Of a DNA stretch of 33,681 bases, positions 1 through 10,651 are shown piece by piece. Under the pieces are notes generated by a model. It was not told where the DNA came from. It searched no databases and saw only the letters and a program-made list of their open reading frames with translations. Location of the stretch: contig DUAL01000030.1 in the NCBI GenBank assembly GCA_012960835.1, positions 11,270 through 44,950 on the forward strand. The letters are read 5' to 3'. The stretch comes from Flavobacteriales bacterium. Lineage in GTDB: Bacteria > Bacteroidota > Bacteroidia > Flavobacteriales > BACL11. Positions within the stretch are counted from its first letter, which is position 1; every line of letters begins with the position of its first letter. A program made the translations under genes and the position numbers.

Positions 1-1595
<1,595 letters not shown>

Positions 1596-1625
1596 TTTAT
1601 TATCAATTTACATTTTCAAAAATAA

Positions 1626-2459
1626 CTATTTCTTTGTGGCTTTTAGCATTCTATTCTTATCGTTTATATCTTTTTTTAACGCTATATCAACAAAACCTAT
1701 TTTTCGTAGCATTTCCAAAATTTCATTCCCGTATTTTTCATTAATTTCAAAATATAATTTACCCTTACAATTTAAGGATTTTGCTGCTAATTCCCCAATT
1801 TTTTTGTAAAATAATAAGGGATTATTATCCGCTACAAAAAGGGCTAAATTGGGTTCGTATTCTAAAACATTATCAAGCATCAATTCCTTTTCAGACTCCA
1901 AAACATAAGGAGGATTACTTACAATTACATCCACTTTTGGTAAAGTAGTTGTTTTTAAGAGATCTTGCCTAAAAAAGTTGATTTCTACTCCATTTATTTT
2001 TGCGTTTTCTTTAGCGACTACTAAAGCATCTTCTGATACATCAATTGCAGAAATTATAGCATTCGTATTTTTAGCAAGTACTATAGGAATACAGCCACTA
2101 CCTGTTCCTATATCTAGTGCAGAAGAAAATTCTTTTTTTAATATCCAATCTACCAATTCTTCCGTTTCTGGTCTTGGAATTAAAGTATGCTCATTTACTA
2201 TGAATTTTAATCCGTAAAACTCTGTTTCACCTAAGATGTATTGTACTGGTTTATTTGTTTTTAAAGCTGCAATAATCTGCTTAAATCTATCCGATAATGA
2301 AGTAGTAATTTGCTTCTCTGCATGAATGATACAATCCGAACGATTATATTCCAAACAATGCTCAATACTAATATATGCCCAAGAAATAATTTCACGCTCA
2401 TCAGCAATGCCACTCAGTTGCTTAATAAAATACGGTATTATATTGCTGACTTTTTCCAC
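1626..2459 (-). CDS. prmC: Peptide chain release factor N5-glutamine methyltransferase PrmC (GTG start)
   Basis: NPPYV motif, ALDIGTGSGCIPIVLAK SAM motif, YILGETEFYGLKF and LIPRPETEELVDWIL signatures. Confidence 0.95.
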   Translation of the reverse strand: MEKVSNIIPYFIKQLSGIADEREIISWAYISIEHCLEYNRSDCIIHAEKQITTSLSDRFKQIIAALKTNKPVQYILGETEFYGLKFIVNEHTLIPRPETEELVDWILKKEFSSALDIGTGSGCIPIVLAKNTNAIISAIDVSEDALVVAKENAKINGVEINFFRQDLLKTTTLPKVDVIVSNPPYVLESEKELMLDNVLEYEPNLALFVADNNPLLFYKKIGELAAKSLNCKGKLYFEINEKYGNEILEMLRKIGFVDIALKKDINDKNRMLKATKK

Positions 2460-2463
2460 AGGA

Positions 2464-2471
2464 CAAATGTA
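2464..2471 (-). promoter_or_regulatory. -7 box TACATTTG for prmC
   Basis: TAnnTTTG exactly 4 nt before the GTG start at 2459. Confidence 0.5.
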
Positions 2472-2481
2472 ATAATTTGGC

Positions 2482-2489
2482 TATTTTTG
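2482..2489 (+). promoter_or_regulatory. -7 box TATTTTTG for ribD
   Basis: TAnnTTTG exactly 4 nt before the ATG at 2494. Confidence 0.55.
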
Positions 2490-2493
2490 AGCC

Positions 2494-3972
2494 ATGCAAA
2501 ATGGGGAGATTTTCATGAAAAGATGTATTGAGTTGGCCAACAAAGCAATGGGCTATGCATCTCCAAACCCTATGGTGGGTTCAGTTATTGTTTATGAAGG
2601 TAAAATAATTGGAGAAGGCTATCATGAAAACTATGGAAAATCACATGCTGAAGTGAATGCAATTGCTAGTGTAAAAGACAAAAGTTTACTTCCTAAATCT
2701 ACCCTTTATGTCAATTTAGAACCATGTGCTCATTTCGGAAAAACACCTCCCTGTTCCGACCTAATAATAGAACATAAAATACCAAAAGTTGTTATCGGAT
2801 GTGTCGACTCTTTTTCTGAGGTTGCTGGAAAAGGGATAGCAAAAATGGAAAATGCAGGGATTGAGGTTATTGTTGGCGTTCTAGAAAAAGAAAGCAGAGC
2901 ATTAAACAAACGATTCTTTACTTTTCATGAAAAGGAAAGACCCTACATCATATTGAAATGGGCGGAAAGCAATGATGGATTTATTGCTCCTAAAAATCAA
3001 ACAGCACCTTTTTGGATGACTTCTAGTGAATCAAAGAAATTAGTGCACCAATGGAGAGCAGAAGAAGACGCTATTTTAGTAGGAAGAATTACTGCTAAAA
3101 AGGACAATCCTTCCCTAACAGTTAGAGAAGTTGAAGGAAAAAACCCTGTAAGAATTGTAATAGACAAAGATTTAAAACTTTCTGATGAATTGAATCTGTT
3201 TGATAGTGATTCAAAAACAATTGTTTTTAATGCAATAAAAACAGAAGAAATTGACTCAAATTATTTTATAAAAATTCCCCTTAACAATTTGATTGAAAAT
3301 ATATTAAGTGAATTATATAAACAAAACATTCAGTCAATAATTATTGAAGGAGGAACTATTACTTTACAGTCCTTTATTGATAAAAATATCTGGGATGAAG
3401 CTAGAATTTTTGCAACCAACAAAACATTAGTTGAAGGAGTAAAAGCACCCACTATTGATGGAGAAATTATTTCAGAAGAAGAAATTGAAGGGGATAAACT
3501 TACTTATTACAAATCAATTTCTTCAGTAGAAAAAATTTGGAAAGACTTTATTTCTGAAAATCATCAATACTATAAACTTAAAACTCCCGAATCATTCTTC
3601 TTTTGTGATAATAAGAAAGATGCAGATGAGTGTGCTGAATTGGTTTTAAACAGAATAAAACAAGCTACTGCAGGATCATTATGGTCCTATAAAAAACACA
3701 ATACTGATTTTCCCAAAAAAGGAGATTTATTTATTATAACAGATTGGAAGGGAAATGCAAAAGCAATTATAAAAACTACAAATATAAAGCAAATTCCCTT
3801 TAATCAGATTACTCCTGAATTTGCAAAAACAGAAGGGGAAGGAGATAAATCCCTTTCTTATTGGAAAAAAGTCCATTGGGATTTTTTTTCGAGAGAAATG
3901 GAAGAATATGGAGAAAAACCAAGTGAAGATATGATAATCATATGTGAATACTTTAAAATCTTATATGTATAA
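2494..3972 (+). CDS. ribD: Bifunctional riboflavin biosynthesis protein RibD with a C-terminal ASCH domain
   Basis: Deaminase motifs HAEVNAI and PCAHFGKTPPC; reductase domain to ...GDKLTYYKSI; then ~140 aa resembling YhfF-type ASCH (IWKDF...ATAGSLWSY...GDLFIITDWKGNAKAIIKTT...EGEGDKSLSYWKKVHWDFFSRE). Confidence 0.94.
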   Translation: MQNGEIFMKRCIELANKAMGYASPNPMVGSVIVYEGKIIGEGYHENYGKSHAEVNAIASVKDKSLLPKSTLYVNLEPCAHFGKTPPCSDLIIEHKIPKVVIGCVDSFSEVAGKGIAKMENAGIEVIVGVLEKESRALNKRFFTFHEKERPYIILKWAESNDGFIAPKNQTAPFWMTSSESKKLVHQWRAEEDAILVGRITAKKDNPSLTVREVEGKNPVRIVIDKDLKLSDELNLFDSDSKTIVFNAIKTEEIDSNYFIKIPLNNLIENILSELYKQNIQSIIIEGGTITLQSFIDKNIWDEARIFATNKTLVEGVKAPTIDGEIISEEEIEGDKLTYYKSISSVEKIWKDFISENHQYYKLKTPESFFFCDNKKDADECAELVLNRIKQATAGSLWSYKKHNTDFPKKGDLFIITDWKGNAKAIIKTTNIKQIPFNQITPEFAKTEGEGDKSLSYWKKVHWDFFSREMEEYGEKPSEDMIIICEYFKILYV

Positions 3973-4828
3973 CATAATCTACACCATACTCCTATTCAAC
4001 ATTTTAATAATTACATTTAAAATGTTCAAAAAATACAAAGTTGATAATTTACAAGCGTTAATTGTAAACTACTTAACTGCAGCAATATGTTCTTACTTCT
4101 TTTTAGAACAAGATTTTTCATTAAATTATGTAGTAAATTCTGAATGGTTATATCATGCAATGATTATTGGAACACTATTTATTGTTGTATTTAATTTTTA
4201 CGCTTTTGGAACCCAAAAAGTAGGAATAGCAGTTACGACAGTAGCAAATAAAATGTCCTTAATTATTCCAGTTTGTGCAGCACTTATTTTATATCCAGAA
4301 GAAAACACCTTTGATGCATTAAAAGGAGTTGCATTTTTCTTAGCTCTTGCCGGTATTTATTTATCCTCAACAAGAGGAGGTAAACTAAGTTTTGATAAAA
4401 AATATTTATGGTTAATTATATTGGTATTTGTTGGACAGGGAATTTCTGATTCTATATTTAATGATTTCGCGCAACAATTTCCTGATGAAGGAGGGTATTT
4501 ATTCTTTATGGTATTGTTTTTTATGGCAAGTATTAGTGGAATACTAATATTATCGGCTAAATCTGTTAGAAGCAAAAATCCACTTCAGATAAGGAGTCTG
4601 TTTTGGGGAATCGTTTTTGGAGTCCCTAATTTCTTTTCTTTAGTATTTTTTCTGAAAGCACTTGGAGATCCTAAACTTACAAGTTCAATAGTATTTCCAT
4701 TAGTAAGTATGGGGGTTGTTGTTAGTTCCTCAGTAATTGGATTATTTTTATTTAAAGAAAATTTAACTAGAAATAATTGGATTGGAATTATTCTATCTAT
4801 CTGTGCAATTTACATTTTTACTTATTAA
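3965..4828 (+). CDS. EamA/DMT-superfamily membrane transporter
   Basis: ~10 hydrophobic helices, GTLFIVVFNFYAFGTQKVG...PVCAALILYPEE...; start at 3965 overlaps the ribD stop (ATGTATAA); ORF track start 3944 less likely. Confidence 0.8.
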   Translation: MYNIIYTILLFNILIITFKMFKKYKVDNLQALIVNYLTAAICSYFFLEQDFSLNYVVNSEWLYHAMIIGTLFIVVFNFYAFGTQKVGIAVTTVANKMSLIIPVCAALILYPEENTFDALKGVAFFLALAGIYLSSTRGGKLSFDKKYLWLIILVFVGQGISDSIFNDFAQQFPDEGGYLFFMVLFFMASISGILILSAKSVRSKNPLQIRSLFWGIVFGVPNFFSLVFFLKALGDPKLTSSIVFPLVSMGVVVSSSVIGLFLFKENLTRNNWIGIILSICAIYIFTY

Positions 4829-5439
4829 TGTTTAACGATACTTACAAAGAGATAAAATCCCATACCACAGGAATTTACAAAGAGAAGGGAAGTAAATTTA
4901 TCGCTTACTCCTATCCTGTTTATTCTGAACAAGATGTAAAAGATAAACTTGAAGAAGTAAGGAAATTAGAACATTCTGCTCGTCATCATTGTTATGCCTA
5001 CATTCTTAACCCTGACAAATCAGCACAAAGAGCCAATGATGATGGAGAGCCCTCCTCTACTGCAGGAAAACCCATTTTAGGACAAATACTATCCAACAAC
5101 TTAACCAATATACTCATAGTAGTAGTTCGTTATTTTGGAGGAGTAAAACTAGGTGTTCCAGGATTAATACGATCCTACAAAACAGCAGCTGCAGCTGCAA
5201 TAGCTAATGCTACTATCCTTTCAAAAAAAATAAAAGAACATTATGAGGTGAGTTTCAAATATCCACAAATGAATGATGTAATGCGATTGGTGAAAGAATA
5301 TGATTTAGAAGTTGTAAATACTGACTTCCAAATAGATTGTAAACTTATATTTGCAGCTCCAAAAAGTAAAGCAAATGATATTGTGGATACTTTTAAGAAA
5401 AACCATGAATTAAGTATCAAGTATGTAAAAACTATCTGA
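4828..5439 (+). CDS. YigZ/IMPACT (UPF0029) family protein
   Basis: KEKGSKFIAYSYPV...HSARHHCYAYI...NDDGEPSSTAGKPILGQI...VVVVRYFGGVKLGVPGLIRSYK; TAATG coupling to the preceding stop places the start at 4828. Confidence 0.93.
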   Translation: MFNDTYKEIKSHTTGIYKEKGSKFIAYSYPVYSEQDVKDKLEEVRKLEHSARHHCYAYILNPDKSAQRANDDGEPSSTAGKPILGQILSNNLTNILIVVVRYFGGVKLGVPGLIRSYKTAAAAAIANATILSKKIKEHYEVSFKYPQMNDVMRLVKEYDLEVVNTDFQIDCKLIFAAPKSKANDIVDTFKKNHELSIKYVKTI

Positions 5440-5444
5440 GAAGA

Positions 5445-6509
5445 TTAGTAAAACACAACATCTAAGGCATTACCATTTACTTGAATTGACCCTACAAAAC
5501 TTCCTGTCCAAGCTTCATATTTTAAAACGAATCCACTTTGATTTGCATCATTGGCATACAAATAATCCACCTTAGTACTATCATTAATTGACTCAGTATT
5601 AATTGTTATAAAACTCGCATCAATACCGGGAATATGTAAAATAGGGTAAATGGTTAAATCCGTAATATAAATTCCATCTGTTGAAGAGAAAAACATTCTT
5701 GATTTAGATTCATTTATAGCTAAATTATCAGCATTATAAATGCTTGTTAAATTTTTATCATCATCAATTACATTACTCCAAGGCGCAATTTTATACATGG
5801 TCGACTGTCTATTTTGGGATGGATCTTGTGAATTATAAACCCCTTTACAAAGTACCCATAAATGATTAGCACTAAAAACAGCAGAATTAGGATTATAACC
5901 AACATCTAACTTTGCAGAAAAATCATTGATTGCTACCCCAGATTGAAAATAATCAATAGCAACAATTGAGCTATCTCTATCTGAAAAAGAATCCCCTCCT
6001 CCATTTAATACAAAAGCCCTGAACCAACTCCCTACAATATTTGCTGGCCTTGAAGTGTCTCCTGTTTCAATATGCCCTAAAACTTCTAATTTGGATAGAT
6101 CCACTATTTTAACAGAAGAAGCACCTTTATCCACCACATACAATCTATTTTTATCTATTTTTTTACAACTTACTGGATCAGAGAATCCACTTACAGTTCC
6201 CTCACTACCGAAAGTTTCCATATTGGCAATGTAGAGTTTATCACCAATAATATAGACCTGTTTTCCACTTATATGCAAACTTTTTGGCTGAATAATATCC
6301 GTATTATTTACTTTTTTATAGATATTTTCTGTTACAATTCTGAGCGTATCAACTGCTAAATAATTGTAAAAAGAAACACCTTGATCAGTGAGGATATACA
6401 TTCCAGCTCCATAATCTTTTGGAAGATTAATTGTTGGATCGCTTTTTTCTTCTTTCTTACAAGAGGATATTACTAAAGATAAAATAAGGAAATATTTTAA
6501 TAGTTTCAT
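5445..6509 (-). CDS. YncE/DUF5074-like beta-propeller lipoprotein (BtuG-like, second copy)
   Basis: MKLLKYFLILSLVISSCKKEEKSD lipoprotein signal; repeated blade-like segments; adjacent to a BtuB-like receptor; start moved to 6509 because 6525-6532 looks like a promoter box. Confidence 0.72.
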   Translation of the reverse strand: MKLLKYFLILSLVISSCKKEEKSDPTINLPKDYGAGMYILTDQGVSFYNYLAVDTLRIVTENIYKKVNNTDIIQPKSLHISGKQVYIIGDKLYIANMETFGSEGTVSGFSDPVSCKKIDKNRLYVVDKGASSVKIVDLSKLEVLGHIETGDTSRPANIVGSWFRAFVLNGGGDSFSDRDSSIVAIDYFQSGVAINDFSAKLDVGYNPNSAVFSANHLWVLCKGVYNSQDPSQNRQSTMYKIAPWSNVIDDDKNLTSIYNADNLAINESKSRMFFSSTDGIYITDLTIYPILHIPGIDASFITINTESINDSTKVDYLYANDANQSGFVLKYEAWTGSFVGSIQVNGNALDVVFY

Positions 6510-6524
6510 AAAAATAAATTTTAG

Positions 6525-6532
6525 CAAATATA
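6525..6532 (-). promoter_or_regulatory. Bacteroidota -7 box TATATTTG for the second BtuG-like gene
   Basis: Exact TAnnTTTG, 15 nt upstream of the ATG at 6509. Confidence 0.55.
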
Positions 6533-6558
6533 AAAAAAGGGAAGCTAATGCCTCCCTC
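6531..6558 (-). terminator. Intrinsic terminator downstream of the first BtuG-like gene
   Basis: Minus strand GGGAGGC-ATTA-GCTTCCC-TTTTTTT: 7-bp stem (one G-U), 4-nt loop, 7 T. Confidence 0.8.
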
Positions 6559-6586
6559 TTTAAATCTAAATCTTATTTATTCAAGA

Positions 6587-7678
6587 TTAGTTAAAGCAAT
6601 ATCCTCCTGGAATAATACCAACTTGAGCTGAATCTACAATAATTCCACTTGTAGTGTATCGGTAGGACCAACCATTTTGCATGTAATCCACAGCATCTGT
6701 TCCGTAAATATAGCCACCATTACATCCTAAACTATAGAAACTCTTGCTAATCAATGCAGTAGTTGGTAATTCTGTAGCAGCAATATCAAAAGCATAAACG
6801 GCTTTTGTCCAACCTCCGTTACTAAAATACAAAGTTGTTCCTGCATTATTAATCACTAAATTGCTTGGATGCTGGGTAGAATCTGCAAAAATAAATGTTT
6901 CTTCAATTTGAGCAGTAACCCCATTAATTCTGATTAACTGCCCTGCCGTATGGCTTTCAATATACGACCAAGTTGAATCGTAATTTGTAGCCCCTTCACA
7001 AAGCACCCAAACATCACCATTTACATCTACTTGAATAGACCTTGGAACATCTCCCACATCAATGGTGCTTTCTATTTCATCTGTAATGGTATTGATTACT
7101 GAAACTCTTGGAGAAGAACTAGACCAACCATAACCGCCATCAGCTGTAAAAACTTTATCGCCCGCCTTTACTAAACCCTCAGGGCTACTGCCATTATAAA
7201 TAAGACCTGTTTGAATATTGCTTTCTAAATCAATGATAACAATAGAACCTCCAAAACCACCTCCCCAATCTGATACATAAGCTTTATGTTCATCTACTTG
7301 TAAAATATATCTTGGAGATTGAAAATATCCTCCTTCTATGCTTGCAACATGTGTCATAGAATTGATATTCGCCACTTCAATTTTATAGGAGTTATTCACT
7401 ACAATATAGGCCTTATCATTAATGACATTCATGGATTGCACCACATCTCCTAAAAGGAAAGAATTTACGGATGCAAACACATTATTTTCTACTGTGTTAT
7501 CACCACTAATAAAAGAAATGGAGCCATTCCCACTTCCAAACCCTCCTTCATTGCTTACAAAGTAACCTTGCTCATAATTACCCTCTGTAACAGATGGTGT
7601 TGGTGTATCTTTTTTACAAGATTCCAAAGTACTGATTGCTAATACAATCATTCCTATTATTTTTAAATTTGTGTTCAT
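6587..7678 (-). CDS. YncE/DUF5074-like beta-propeller lipoprotein (BtuG-like, first copy)
   Basis: Lipobox MNTNLKIIGMIVLAISTLESCKKD; YVSDWGGG...IVIIDLESN..., VPRSIQVDVNGDVWVLCEGA blade motifs; ATGA overlap with the receptor gene. Confidence 0.8.
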   Translation of the reverse strand: MNTNLKIIGMIVLAISTLESCKKDTPTPSVTEGNYEQGYFVSNEGGFGSGNGSISFISGDNTVENNVFASVNSFLLGDVVQSMNVINDKAYIVVNNSYKIEVANINSMTHVASIEGGYFQSPRYILQVDEHKAYVSDWGGGFGGSIVIIDLESNIQTGLIYNGSSPEGLVKAGDKVFTADGGYGWSSSSPRVSVINTITDEIESTIDVGDVPRSIQVDVNGDVWVLCEGATNYDSTWSYIESHTAGQLIRINGVTAQIEETFIFADSTQHPSNLVINNAGTTLYFSNGGWTKAVYAFDIAATELPTTALISKSFYSLGCNGGYIYGTDAVDYMQNGWSYRYTTSGIIVDSAQVGIIPGGYCFN

Positions 7679-9555
7679 TGTTTTTGGTTAATAATATAAT
7701 TTAAAGTTGCTACTAATTCCCTACCAGCAGCCGGATAATTTTTATAGGGCTGATAGGTTTTGTTGTTGATATTTTTAATTGTTAGCTGAAAGCTAAATAG
7801 CAATTCCTCAAATTGGTACAAGAGTGCTACATCACAAAGTAGATAAGCATCTAAACTATCCTTATTATCAGAAGTAGTGAAAACTGAGCCATTGTAAGAT
7901 TGATTGATACTCAATTGAAAATTGTTTTCTTTCAGTATAAAAGTAAGGTTTCCTTTATGAAAAGGAGAGTAAATCAATTGCTTGCCGATAGAGTTGTCCA
8001 ATGTACTTATTCCTTTTTCATTGGTCGATTGGTTGTATTGATAATTTCCTACAAGCAGCAGCTCAGCACTGTTTAGTTGCATCTTGTATTTTAAATTTCC
8101 CTCAATGCCCCTACTCCATACCTGCTTTATATTTTCAGGATGCCACTGCCCCATTTCATTGGGTGTCCATTTAATCCAATCTTGCACTTTTAGGGAAAAA
8201 GCAGTGGCGCTTATTGCTAATCCTTTTAGTTTGACATCAAAACCAGCCTCATGGCTCCATCCATTTTCTGCAAGTAAATCAGCATTACCAAACCCTGCCC
8301 AGAACCTTTCATTAAAAGTAGGGGAACGGAAATTCTTATTTGTTTTGGCGCGAATAGAAAGAAAATCAGTAAGTTTTTGATCGATCCCCAATGATGGAAT
8401 GATTGGTATTTTATAAGTGCTGTGTATTTGTTGCCTTATGGAAATAGTAGAAGAAAACCCTTGAAAGTTTGTTTGCAAAGAAGCATAAACTGCCTTTTCG
8501 TTTTCCTCTCTTTTACCGTTCTGATAATTATTACTCTCTATTTTGTTGTGAGTGAATGCCGCCCCAATATTAACAGTAAAGTATTTTGAACAGTAGCTGA
8601 AATCAGCATTGGAAATATAGCTTTTTGCCAATATTTTACTGTCTATATTTTTGGGTTCATCCACATAATTAAAATCTTCCTCCATCAGGGCTTGCTTTAA
8701 TTTTAATGTTCCTGAATCAATAATATGAGAAGATTTTAGTAAAAAACGATTGGCATCATCATACTGCATGGCAGTAGCATTTGCTACTGTCATATTGGAT
8801 GGAATTTCCCTTTCTGTTTGTACTTTCCAAAAATGCATCTCTACCCTGTTTTTTGTATTGTATTTATAAGCGAAAATAGCTTGCAAATTTTCTGATTTTA
8901 CCCTAGCGTGTTTATTCTGCTCAATAGGATTATCCATTTTTGTAGTATTGACAAAGGAAAAACTATTGTTGTCCTGAATATTGTTGTAAGTTAATTTCAG
9001 AAAGTTGCGATTATTAGCATGTTTCAATTCCAAATGCTTGGATGCTAAACCAAAAGAACCCTTCTCCAATCCAAGTCTTATTTCATTTTTATTTTGGAAA
9101 GAAACGATATTATTAAGATGAATACTCCCACCAACAGCACCACTCCCAAAAATGGAGGAACTGCCACCATAAGCAACTTGCAATTGGTCAAAGGAATTTG
9201 CAGGCAATAGGCCTATATCAATCATGCCGGAAGAAAGAGAATTAAGCGGAATACCATTCCACAAGAAAAGCGTATGTGCAGCAGCCGTTCCTCTAAAAGA
9301 AGGAGTAGCCAAAGCCCCATATTGTTTTATAAAAATGCTGCCGTTTTTATTTAGGAAATCCGCAAGGGTTTGTGTTTTTCCCTCTCCTAATAAAAGAGGG
9401 AAAATAGTTTCTGTTTTACCACCGATTGCGTGTATTTCTATTTTGCTCTCGGATAGCAATACTTCTGGAAGATGAATGGTATCCAAAGTAGTTTGCGCCA
9501 GCAGGTTTACCGATAGCCCAAAAAAGAGTAATATGTATACTAAAAAATGTTTCAT
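7675..9555 (-). CDS. btuB: TonB-dependent receptor, BtuB-like (predicted cobalamin uptake)
   Basis: Signal peptide, plug domain (TLADFLNKNGSIFIKQYGALATPSFRGTAAAHTLFLWNGIPLNS...QLQVAYGGSSSIFGSGAVGGSIHL), beta-barrel C-terminus; downstream of a cobalamin riboswitch. Confidence 0.9.
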   Translation of the reverse strand: MKHFLVYILLFFGLSVNLLAQTTLDTIHLPEVLLSESKIEIHAIGGKTETIFPLLLGEGKTQTLADFLNKNGSIFIKQYGALATPSFRGTAAAHTLFLWNGIPLNSLSSGMIDIGLLPANSFDQLQVAYGGSSSIFGSGAVGGSIHLNNIVSFQNKNEIRLGLEKGSFGLASKHLELKHANNRNFLKLTYNNIQDNNSFSFVNTTKMDNPIEQNKHARVKSENLQAIFAYKYNTKNRVEMHFWKVQTEREIPSNMTVANATAMQYDDANRFLLKSSHIIDSGTLKLKQALMEEDFNYVDEPKNIDSKILAKSYISNADFSYCSKYFTVNIGAAFTHNKIESNNYQNGKREENEKAVYASLQTNFQGFSSTISIRQQIHSTYKIPIIPSLGIDQKLTDFLSIRAKTNKNFRSPTFNERFWAGFGNADLLAENGWSHEAGFDVKLKGLAISATAFSLKVQDWIKWTPNEMGQWHPENIKQVWSRGIEGNLKYKMQLNSAELLLVGNYQYNQSTNEKGISTLDNSIGKQLIYSPFHKGNLTFILKENNFQLSINQSYNGSVFTTSDNKDSLDAYLLCDVALLYQFEELLFSFQLTIKNINNKTYQPYKNYPAAGRELVATLNYIINQKQ

Positions 9556-9597
9556 TCCCCCTACCGTTTTATCCAGAAACGATTCAGTTTTGTTTCA

Positions 9598-9745
9598 TTC
9601 AGCAGGTCTTCTGACTTGGTCCTTTTGGAGTTGGCCTTCCCATTTATTAAACAGTGGCACATGTAGTTCCCAAAAATTTACGGACTTTACAGCTTCTGGT
9701 AAAGTTGAGGATTCACGCCCCATTCCCTTTTACACCATAATGATG
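9598..9745 (-). ncRNA. Cobalamin riboswitch (B12 aptamer)
   Basis: Minus strand: GGTGTAAAAGGGAATGGGGCGTGAATCC...CCAGAAGCTGTAAAGTCCG...ATGTGCCACTG...GGGAAGGCC...AAGTCAGAAGACCTGCTG (B12 box); upstream of a TonB receptor. Confidence 0.93.
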
Positions 9746-9759
9746 TACTAAACTTAGGG

Positions 9760-9767
9760 CAAAGATA
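9760..9767 (-). promoter_or_regulatory. -7 box TATCTTTG for the riboswitch/btuB transcript
   Basis: Exact TAnnTTTG just upstream of the aptamer. Confidence 0.6.
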
Positions 9768-9805
9768 AAAATAGTTTGTAGTTGGCTATTGTTAGTTGTA
9801 AGTTT

Positions 9806-10651
9806 TTAGAAAACAGAATTAGATATTTCCAAACTCTTCTCCAGCGCTACCCTATTCAATCCTAAATCCTCAGTAAAATAAGTAATTAGTTTTTCGGTTG
9901 GCATATTTCCTGTAAGTTTATCTTCAGCCATTGGGCAGCCCCCGTATCCTTTTAAAGCTGCATCAAATCTTCTGCACCCATTTTGATAGGCAGCATTTAC
10001 TTTTTCCTCCCAAGTATCAGGGGTAGTATGGAAATGAGCTCCAAATTCTATTGTTGGGTATTCTTTTATTAAAGTACTGAAAAGTGGCGCAATATTTGCA
10101 GGGTTTGAAACTCCAATAGTATCCGATAAAGCAACTATATTCACTTCTAAATGGTGCAGTTTTTCCGTTAGTTCCGCTACTACATCAGGATGGTAATTCT
10201 CTTTATAAGGATTCCCAAAGGCCATGGACAGATACACAACCAATTCCTTCTTGTTTTTAACTGATAAATTCTGAATTTCTTCTACAATAGTGAGCGCCTG
10301 AACAATACTTTTATTCGTATTTCTTTGTTGAAACTGCTCAGAAACTGAAAGCGGAAAACCTAAGTAATTGATTTCCTCAAAATGACAAGCATCAGTAGCC
10401 CCTCTTGTATTTGCGATAATAGCTAATAGTTTACTAGAAGTATTTTCTAAGTCTAAACTAGATAATACTTCAGCAGTATCCTTTAATTGAGGAATAGCTT
10501 TAGGCGAAACAAAAGAACCAAAATCAATCGTATCAAACCCTACTTTTAACAATTGATTGATGTATGCAATTTTGGTATAAGTGGGAATAAACGCACTGAT
10601 TCCTTGCATTACATCTCTTGGACATTCTACTATTTTTATTGCAGAACTCAT
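9806..10651 (-). CDS. Hydroxymethylglutaryl-CoA lyase-like enzyme
   Basis: [49 protein letters not shown]...; FGAHFHTT...[19 protein letters not shown]...GNMPTE. Confidence 0.93.
   Translation of the reverse strand: MSSAIKIVECPRDVMQGISAFIPTYTKIAYINQLLKVGFDTIDFGSFVSPKAIPQLKDTAEVLSSLDLENTSSKLLAIIANTRGATDACHFEEINYLGFPLSVSEQFQQRNTNKSIVQALTIVEEIQNLSVKNKKELVVYLSMAFGNPYKENYHPDVVAELTEKLHHLEVNIVALSDTIGVSNPANIAPLFSTLIKEYPTIEFGAHFHTTPDTWEEKVNAAYQNGCRRFDAALKGYGGCPMAEDKLTGNMPTEKLITYFTEDLGLNRVALEKSLEISNSVF

Noticed and set aside
6510-6527. Upstream start of the second lipoprotein ORF at 6527
   Set aside because: Would place the start within the TATATTTG promoter box; ATG at 6509 gives a proper lipoprotein signal. 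Similar reasoning moved starts at 13040 and 33069.
8084-9475. Plus-strand ORFs 8084-8380 and 9224-9475 within the TonB receptor gene
   Set aside because: Antisense to a clear TonB-dependent receptor; no supporting motifs.
9476-9751. 91-aa plus-strand ORF upstream of the TonB receptor
   Set aside because: The region is explained by the cobalamin riboswitch on the opposite strand.
9768-9805. Low-complexity GTTGTTAGTTG-like stretch upstream of the riboswitch promoter
   Set aside because: Short, simple-sequence, no palindromic structure; likely ordinary intergenic sequence.
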